A stretch of DNA of 6,367 bases from contig CALKWH010000335.1 in NCBI GenBank assembly GCA_938004375.1, forward strand, positions 1 through 6,367, given 5' to 3'. Positions 5,796 to 6,367 of the stretch are shown piece after piece. The position numbers and the translations under genes were made by a program. The notes beneath the pieces were generated by a model. It was not told the DNA's origin. It made no database searches and saw only the letters and a list, made by a program, of their open reading frames with translations. This DNA is from an uncultured Pseudomonadota bacterium. GTDB taxonomy: Bacteria; Myxococcota_A; Polyangia; HGW-17. Positions within the stretch are counted from its first letter, which is position 1. Every line of letters starts with the position of its first letter.

Positions 5796-5801
5796 GGATC
5801 G
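5782..5801. repeat. Inverted repeat over the -35, possible operator
   Basis: CGATCCT (5782-5788) and AGGATCG (5795-5801) form a perfect 7-bp inverted repeat with a 6-base centre that includes most of the -35 hexamer. A dimeric regulator bound here would block RNA polymerase. Regulation is inferred from position only. Confidence 0.45.
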
Positions 5802-5819
5802 TGTCCGCGATGTCCGCGA
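5802..5819. repeat. Perfect 9-bp tandem repeat upstream of the -35
   Basis: TGTCCGCGA occurs twice back to back (5802-5810 and 5811-5819). Relative to the predicted lipoprotein start near 5760 it covers about -42 to -59, the usual place for an activator touching RNA polymerase. It directly abuts the inverted repeat over the -35. Confidence 0.5.
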
Positions 5820-5900
5820 AAGCCTGGGTGGACGCAGGCAGAGGACAGGTGTGGGCGTGGGTTTTCCCCGCGACGTCATTTTTGAGGGCCGGGAATTCGA

Positions 5901-5929
5901 TTGCCAACCTGGACCGGTTCCGGTAGAGA
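5901..5929 (+). promoter_or_regulatory. Candidate promoter of the VOC-family gene
   Basis: TTGCCA (5901-5906), a 17-base spacer and TAGAGA (5924-5929) form a moderate promoter on the plus strand, about 48 bases before the ATG. The spacer's end holds the palindrome ACCGG-TT-CCGGT (5913-5924), which might be a regulator site. The -10 match is weak. Confidence 0.4.
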
Positions 5930-5977
5930 ATCGAGGAATCGGTGGGAAGACCCGCCGAGTTCCTCGAGGAGAATCGG

Positions 5978-6321
5978 ATGAACCTCTCTTTTGTGACCAT
6001 TCATGTGCAGGATCTGCCCGGGACCGTGGATTTCTATCGCCAGGTCATGGGCTTCGAGGTGGAGCGGCAGTTCACGGCCGGTCCCGGAGTGGAGATCGTC
6101 TTCATGAAAGACGGCGCCGGCGGGACGCTCGAATTCATCCGCGGCGCCGGCGGGCCGGTCGAGGCGAAGGGCATCTCCCTGGGGTTCGTCGTGCCCGACG
6201 CCGCCGCGACCGCCGCCCATCTGGGCGCCCACGGCGTGCGGATCGTCCACGGGCCGGCGACCACGCCGGGCGGAGTCGTGCTGCTGCACGCGCTGGATCC
6301 CAACGGCGTCGAGCTCGGCTT
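5978..6321 (+). CDS. VOC/glyoxalase-family protein, 3' truncated by adapter
   Basis: N-terminal 114 residues of a vicinal-oxygen-chelate (glyoxalase/bleomycin-resistance/dioxygenase) superfamily protein, made of two beta-alpha-beta-beta-beta modules and normally acting as a small cytoplasmic metalloenzyme or ligand-binding protein. The first module starts with VTIHVQDLPGTVDFYRQVMG (6-25) and ends with GTLEFI (49-54). The second starts with ISLGFVVPDA (66-75) and reaches DPNGVELG (107-114). Of the usual metal ligands, H9, E52 and E112 are present, but the position normally holding the second His at the start of module two reads Ser/Leu (S67-L68), so catalysis may differ from glyoxalase I. The start at 5978 is supported by GAGGAG six bases upstream; a GTG at 5942 is in frame but has no ribosome-binding site. 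Sequence from 6322 is adapter, so the frame's apparent ending DRKSVV is synthetic. Only about 10-15 residues should be missing. Confidence 0.88.
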
Positions 6322-6367
6322 AGATCGGAAGAGCGTCGTGTAGGGAAAGAGTGTAGATCTCGGTGGT
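6322..6367. other. Illumina P5/TruSeq adapter remnant, reverse orientation
   Basis: AGATCGGAAGAGCGTCGTGT and the bases that follow are the reverse complement of the adapter at 1-45, one base longer. It is synthetic and creates a false stop codon (TAG at 6341-6343) for the VOC gene. Confidence 0.98.

Larger units (their letters stand above)
5645..5977. other. Divergent intergenic region between lipoprotein and VOC gene
   Basis: I see no gene in these 333 bases. They hold divergent promoter-like sequences, minus strand at 5767-5795 and plus strand at 5901-5929, with repeats clustered around the first. From about 5760 down to 5645 lies a leader of roughly 115 bases for the lipoprotein mRNA, long for a simple gene. 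The stretch 5830-5880 shows nothing I can name. Confidence 0.6.

Noticed and set aside
1..6367. Terminal inverted repeats suggesting a transposon or linear element
   Set aside because: The repeats are identical to Illumina adapter sequence.

Overview
This is a GC-rich bacterial contig of about 6.4 kb, very probably assembled from Illumina metagenome data. Both ends carry the same Illumina adapter in inverted orientation (1-45 and 6322-6367), so the true insert is 46-6321 and neither terminus is natural. The likely source is a Gram-negative with large genomes, of the Myxococcota/Bradymonadota ('deltaproteobacterial') kind. This rests on two features of the window: a lipoprotein with an Asn-rich linker followed by four-cysteine modules, and an Ig-like surface protein with Asp/Gly/Asn-rich acidic repeats. 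The taxonomic call is an inference from protein style, not a database match.

Layout, left to right. 46 to about 190 is an AT-rich patch with no recognisable gene, and it joins abruptly onto GC-rich coding DNA. 190-432 (+) is the C-terminal part of an AbiEi-type antitoxin lacking its N-terminal DNA-binding half. 429-1343 (+) is the complete partner toxin, an AbiEii/MenT-like nucleotidyltransferase, translationally coupled through ATGA. A strong hairpin terminator (1377-1403) ends this pair. On the minus strand follow tRNA-Glu(CTC) (1418-1492) and tRNA-Gln(CTG) (1504-1575), driven by a promoter with TTGACA and an almost consensus UP element. Next, all on the minus strand, come an Ig-like exported protein (1754-3196), murD (3323-4666) and a cysteine-rich lipoprotein (4790-5644). 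Each has its own promoter-like sequence, although the one ahead of the Ig-like gene is weak. A 333-bp divergent intergenic region (5645-5977) holds a very good promoter for the lipoprotein, with an inverted repeat and a 9-bp tandem repeat around its -35. It also holds a weaker promoter for a plus-strand VOC/glyoxalase-family gene (5978 onward), which is cut off by the adapter.

Functionally the window is a mosaic rather than one pathway. It has a type IV toxin-antitoxin module of a family known to act on tRNA, sitting next to tRNA genes; one essential peptidoglycan gene outside the usual dcw cluster; and two exported proteins of unknown role. I do not see convincing evidence for an entirely new system. 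The points most worth following are the truncated antitoxin at a suspicious junction, the operator-like repeats in front of the cysteine-rich lipoprotein, the regular four-cysteine module pattern of that lipoprotein, and the isolated murD.
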